Shown in pieces: positions 5,007 through 6,809 of a DNA stretch of 6,809 bases (position 1 is its first letter; the number at the start of each line of letters is the position of its first letter). The stretch is from DATDRQ01 sp035291645. Lineage in GTDB: Bacteria; Chloroflexota; Anaerolineae; Anaerolineales; UBA4823. A model generated the notes under the pieces. The model was given only the letters and a program-made list of their open reading frames with translations, was not told the DNA's origin and did no database searches. The translations under genes were made by a program, and so were the position numbers. Where the stretch lies: positions 1-6,809 of the forward strand of contig DATDRQ010000058.1 of NCBI GenBank assembly GCA_035291645.1, given 5' to 3'.

Positions 5007-6809
5007 ATGAGGTTAAAAATTCTGTTGATAGGATTGCTCGTGTTGGTAGCTGCCATGGCCCTGGTAGCGTGCCAACCGGCGCCGGCGCCGACGGAGGCTC
5101 CGGCCCCGACCGAGCCGCCGGTCGCCACGGAGGCCCCCGTAGCGACCGAGGCCCCGGTCGCCACCGAAGCGGTTCCGGAAGAGCCTGAGGTCGCAGTCCC
5201 CTTCTTCGACTTGTGGGCTGCCTCACCGCACAATGACGTGACTGCCGAGGCCTTCAACCACTGGAATGAGGATGATCCGGTGGAGGTTCCGGTAAATTGC
5301 GCCAAGTGCCACAGCACGCCCGGCTATCAAGACTATGTCGGTGCGGATGGCAGCGCTGCTAACGTCGTGGATGCCCCGGCTCCCATCGGCACCACCGTGC
5401 AATGCGTCGCCTGCCACAACGAGGTCACCCTGACCAAGAGCAGTGTGGTCTTCCCCTCCGGGATCGAGATCGCCAACCTGGGCGACCAGGCCCGCTGCAT
5501 GGAATGCCACCAGGGCCGCGCCTCCAAGGCCCAGGTCGATGAAGGCATCGCCGAAACCTTCGGCGAGGACATGGACACGCCCAATGCCGACCAGGGCTTC
5601 CTCAACATCCACTACTTTGCGGCTGCGGCCACCCGCCTGGGGACCGAAGTCAAGGGTGGCTATGAGTACGACGGCAAGACCTACGACGCCCGCTTCGACC
5701 ATGTCGCCGGCTACGACACCTGCCAGGCCTGCCACAACCCGCACACCCTCGAAGTAAAGGTTGACGAATGCTCGGTCTGCCACACCGGCGTTGCCAGTGT
5801 CGAGGATGTCGAGCAGATCCGCATGGCTGGCTCGCTCAAGGACTACGACGGCGACGGCGATGTGACCGAGCCGGTCAAGTCCGAGATCGAAGGCCTGCAG
5901 GGCTTACTGCTGCAGAACATCCAGGCCTATGCCAGTGAAGTGGCAGGTACGGCGATCGTCTATGACCCAGCCGCTTACCCGTACTTCTTCGCCGATGCCA
6001 ATGCCAACGGCGCGGTTGACGAAGGCGAGGAAGGCTATAACGCCTGGACCGGCCGACTGCTTAAGGCAGCTTACAACTACCAGACCTCCGTCAAGGACCC
6101 CGGCGCCTTCGCCCACGGCGGCAAGTATATCGTCGAGTTGCTATACGACTCGATCGAGGACCTGAACGCCAAGGTCTCCAGCCCGGTCGATCTGGCTGTG
6201 CTGAACCGCGTCGACGCCGGCCACTTCGCCTCTTCCGAGGAGCCGTTCCGGCATTGGGATGAGGATGGCATGGTCCCGGGTGACTGTGCCAAGTGCCACA
6301 GCGCCTCCGGACTGCCGGTCTTCCTGGAGGAAGCCGCCGCCAACCGCGATGGCGTGACCGGCCGCAACGTGGCTGTGCACCCCTCTAGTGGGCTGAACTG
6401 CGCTACCTGCCACAATGACCTGACCACCTTCACGCGTCGTGAAGTTACCCAGGTCAAGTTCCCCAGCGGTGCAGTGCTCGACACGGGCAACCCTGACAGC
6501 AACATCTGCACGCTGTGCCACCAGGGCCGTGAGTCGAAGGTGTCTGTAGACTCCACCATCGATCGAGCCGGTGTAGGCGACGACGAGGTCTCGGAGGCGA
6601 TCAGCTTCCGCAACCCGCACTACTTCGCCGCCGGCGCCACGCTATACGGCACGGAAGCCCAGGGCGCTTACGAGTACGAAGGCCAGACCTACAACGGTCG
6701 CCTGGTGCACGTCCCGCCCGCTTCCACCTGTGTGGACTGCCACAACGTCCATGCCCTGGAAGTGAACGTGGAATTGTGCACTGGCTGTCACACCAACGTC
6801 CAGAGCGAA
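5007..6809 (+). CDS. Polyheme cytochrome c lipoprotein, two pentaheme modules, 3' end beyond the window
   Basis: Translation from the ATG at 5007, preceded 6 nt upstream by AAGGAG, stays open for 601 codons to the right edge. Residues 1-22 are a lipoprotein signal: Lys at 4, a hydrophobic core and the lipobox LVAC with C22 as the lipidated Cys. A Pro/Thr/Glu/Ala-rich tether follows (23-64). Ten CXXCH sites lie in two modules: C98, C133, C164, C239, C255 and C427, C465, C501, C575, C591, with matching spacings (35/31/75/16 and 38/36/74/16). Five other His are kept in both modules (H75/H406, H85/H416, H202/H538, H232/H568, H246/H582), enough for bis-His ligation of every heme. Between the modules is a heme-free, mostly helical linker (about 260-405) with EF-hand-like loops at 279-290 and 330-341. 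Likely a surface-anchored electron carrier, perhaps for extracellular acceptors (inference). The terminal reductase or partner and the total number of modules are unknown. Confidence 0.92.
   Translation, partial: MRLKILLIGLLVLVAAMALVACQPAPAPTEAPAPTEPPVATEAPVATEAPVATEAVPEEPEVAVPFFDLWAASPHNDVTAEAFNHWNEDDPVEVPVNCAKCHSTPGYQDYVGADGSAANVVDAPAPIGTTVQCVACHNEVTLTKSSVVFPSGIEIANLGDQARCMECHQGRASKAQVDEGIAETFGEDMDTPNADQGFLNIHYFAAAATRLGTEVKGGYEYDGKTYDARFDHVAGYDTCQACHNPHTLEVKVDECSVCHTGVASVEDVEQIRMAGSLKDYDGDGDVTEPVKSEIEGLQGLLLQNIQAYASEVAGTAIVYDPAAYPYFFADANANGAVDEGEEGYNAWTGRLLKAAYNYQTSVKDPGAFAHGGKYIVELLYDSIEDLNAKVSSPVDLAVLNRVDAGHFASSEEPFRHWDEDGMVPGDCAKCHSASGLPVFLEEAAANRDGVTGRNVAVHPSSGLNCATCHNDLTTFTRREVTQVKFPSGAVLDTGNPDSNICTLCHQGRESKVSVDSTIDRAGVGDDEVSEAISFRNPHYFAAGATLYGTEAQGAYEYEGQTYNGRLVHVPPASTCVDCHNVHALEVNVELCTGCHTNVQSE
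5118..5171 (+). repeat. Three tandem PVATEA hexapeptides in the lipoprotein tether
   Basis: Residues 38-55 read as three copies of P-V-A-T-E-A (18 bp each, with synonymous differences between copies), preceded by related PAPTEA and PAPTEP units. Such flexible, unstructured spacers lift lipoprotein domains away from the membrane or through a cell wall. The copy number may vary between strains. Confidence 0.75.
5229..5783 (+). repeat. Pentaheme module 1 of the lipoprotein
   Basis: Residues 75-259 contain in order: H75, F-N-H-W (83-86), CAKCHS, CVACHNE, CMECHQGR, I-H-Y-F-A-A (201-206), G-G-Y-E-Y-D-G-K-T-Y (217-226), CQACHNPH and CSVCHTG. The second copy at 6222-6791 has the same order and nearly the same spacing, so this is an internal duplication within one gene. 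Confidence 0.85.
6222..6791 (+). repeat. Pentaheme module 2 of the lipoprotein
   Basis: Residues 406-595 repeat module 1: H406, F-R-H-W (414-417), CAKCHS, CATCHND, CTLCHQGR, P-H-Y-F-A-A (537-542), G-A-Y-E-Y-E-G-Q-T-Y (553-562), CVDCHNVH and CTGCHTN. The offset from module 1 is 329-336 residues. The shared order, the CHQGR and HYFAA signatures and the 16-residue spacing of the last two hemes show common origin. The reading frame continues past the window, so a third module may follow. Confidence 0.85.

Noticed and set aside
5223..5783. Long - strand open frames (also at 6077-6613 and 6141-6620) opposite the lipoprotein gene
   Set aside because: They mirror a gene with ten heme motifs and a lipoprotein signal on the + strand; their composition (Gly/Val/Ala- or Ser/Thr-rich) is typical of antisense shadow frames.

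Overview
The window is bacterial accessory respiratory DNA in which every recognisable gene lies on the + strand and encodes part of a membrane-to-surface electron-transfer chain. The genes suggest a menaquinone-using bacterium outside the Proteobacteria. Reasons are a split cytochrome b of the Bacillus/cyanobacterial type, a Rieske protein lacking the potential-raising Ser and Tyr of bc1 complexes, and a lipoprotein with a Pro/Thr/Glu/Ala-rich tether. The tether style and the chained cytochrome domains look most like Chloroflexota (Anaerolineae-like). That placement is an inference, not something the sequence proves.

Layout: (1) 2-1279 is the 3' part of a multiheme c-type cytochrome gene entering from the left edge, with six heme motifs including one CX4CH, and a last domain of a different type joined by a proline linker. 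(2) 1280-1410 is a short spacer with a small hairpin. (3) 1411-4675 is a tight three-gene operon: a Rieske protein, a cytochrome b6-type protein, and a very long third subunit in which the cytochrome b C-terminal half (PEWY motif, three membrane helices) is fused to seven CXXCH cytochrome c domains. (4) 4676-5006 is a 331-bp gap with inverted repeats, a purine tract and an 18-bp perfect palindrome just before a ribosome binding site. (5) 5007-6809 is an open, right-truncated gene for a secreted lipoprotein carrying two pentaheme modules (ten CXXCH so far), separated by a heme-free linker with EF-hand-like loops.

Working model (inference): quinol is oxidised at the Rieske/cytochrome b site. 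Electrons pass along the heme string of the third subunit, which replaces the usual single cytochrome c, and may reach the polyheme lipoprotein at the outer face of the cell. The upstream NapC-like multiheme cytochrome may be another quinol-side entry or an acceptor; its last domain is clearly related to the last domain of the third subunit. The most unusual items are the seven-heme-domain fusion, the C-terminal module shared by two genes, and the duplicated pentaheme lipoprotein. No RNA gene, mobile element or CRISPR array was seen.
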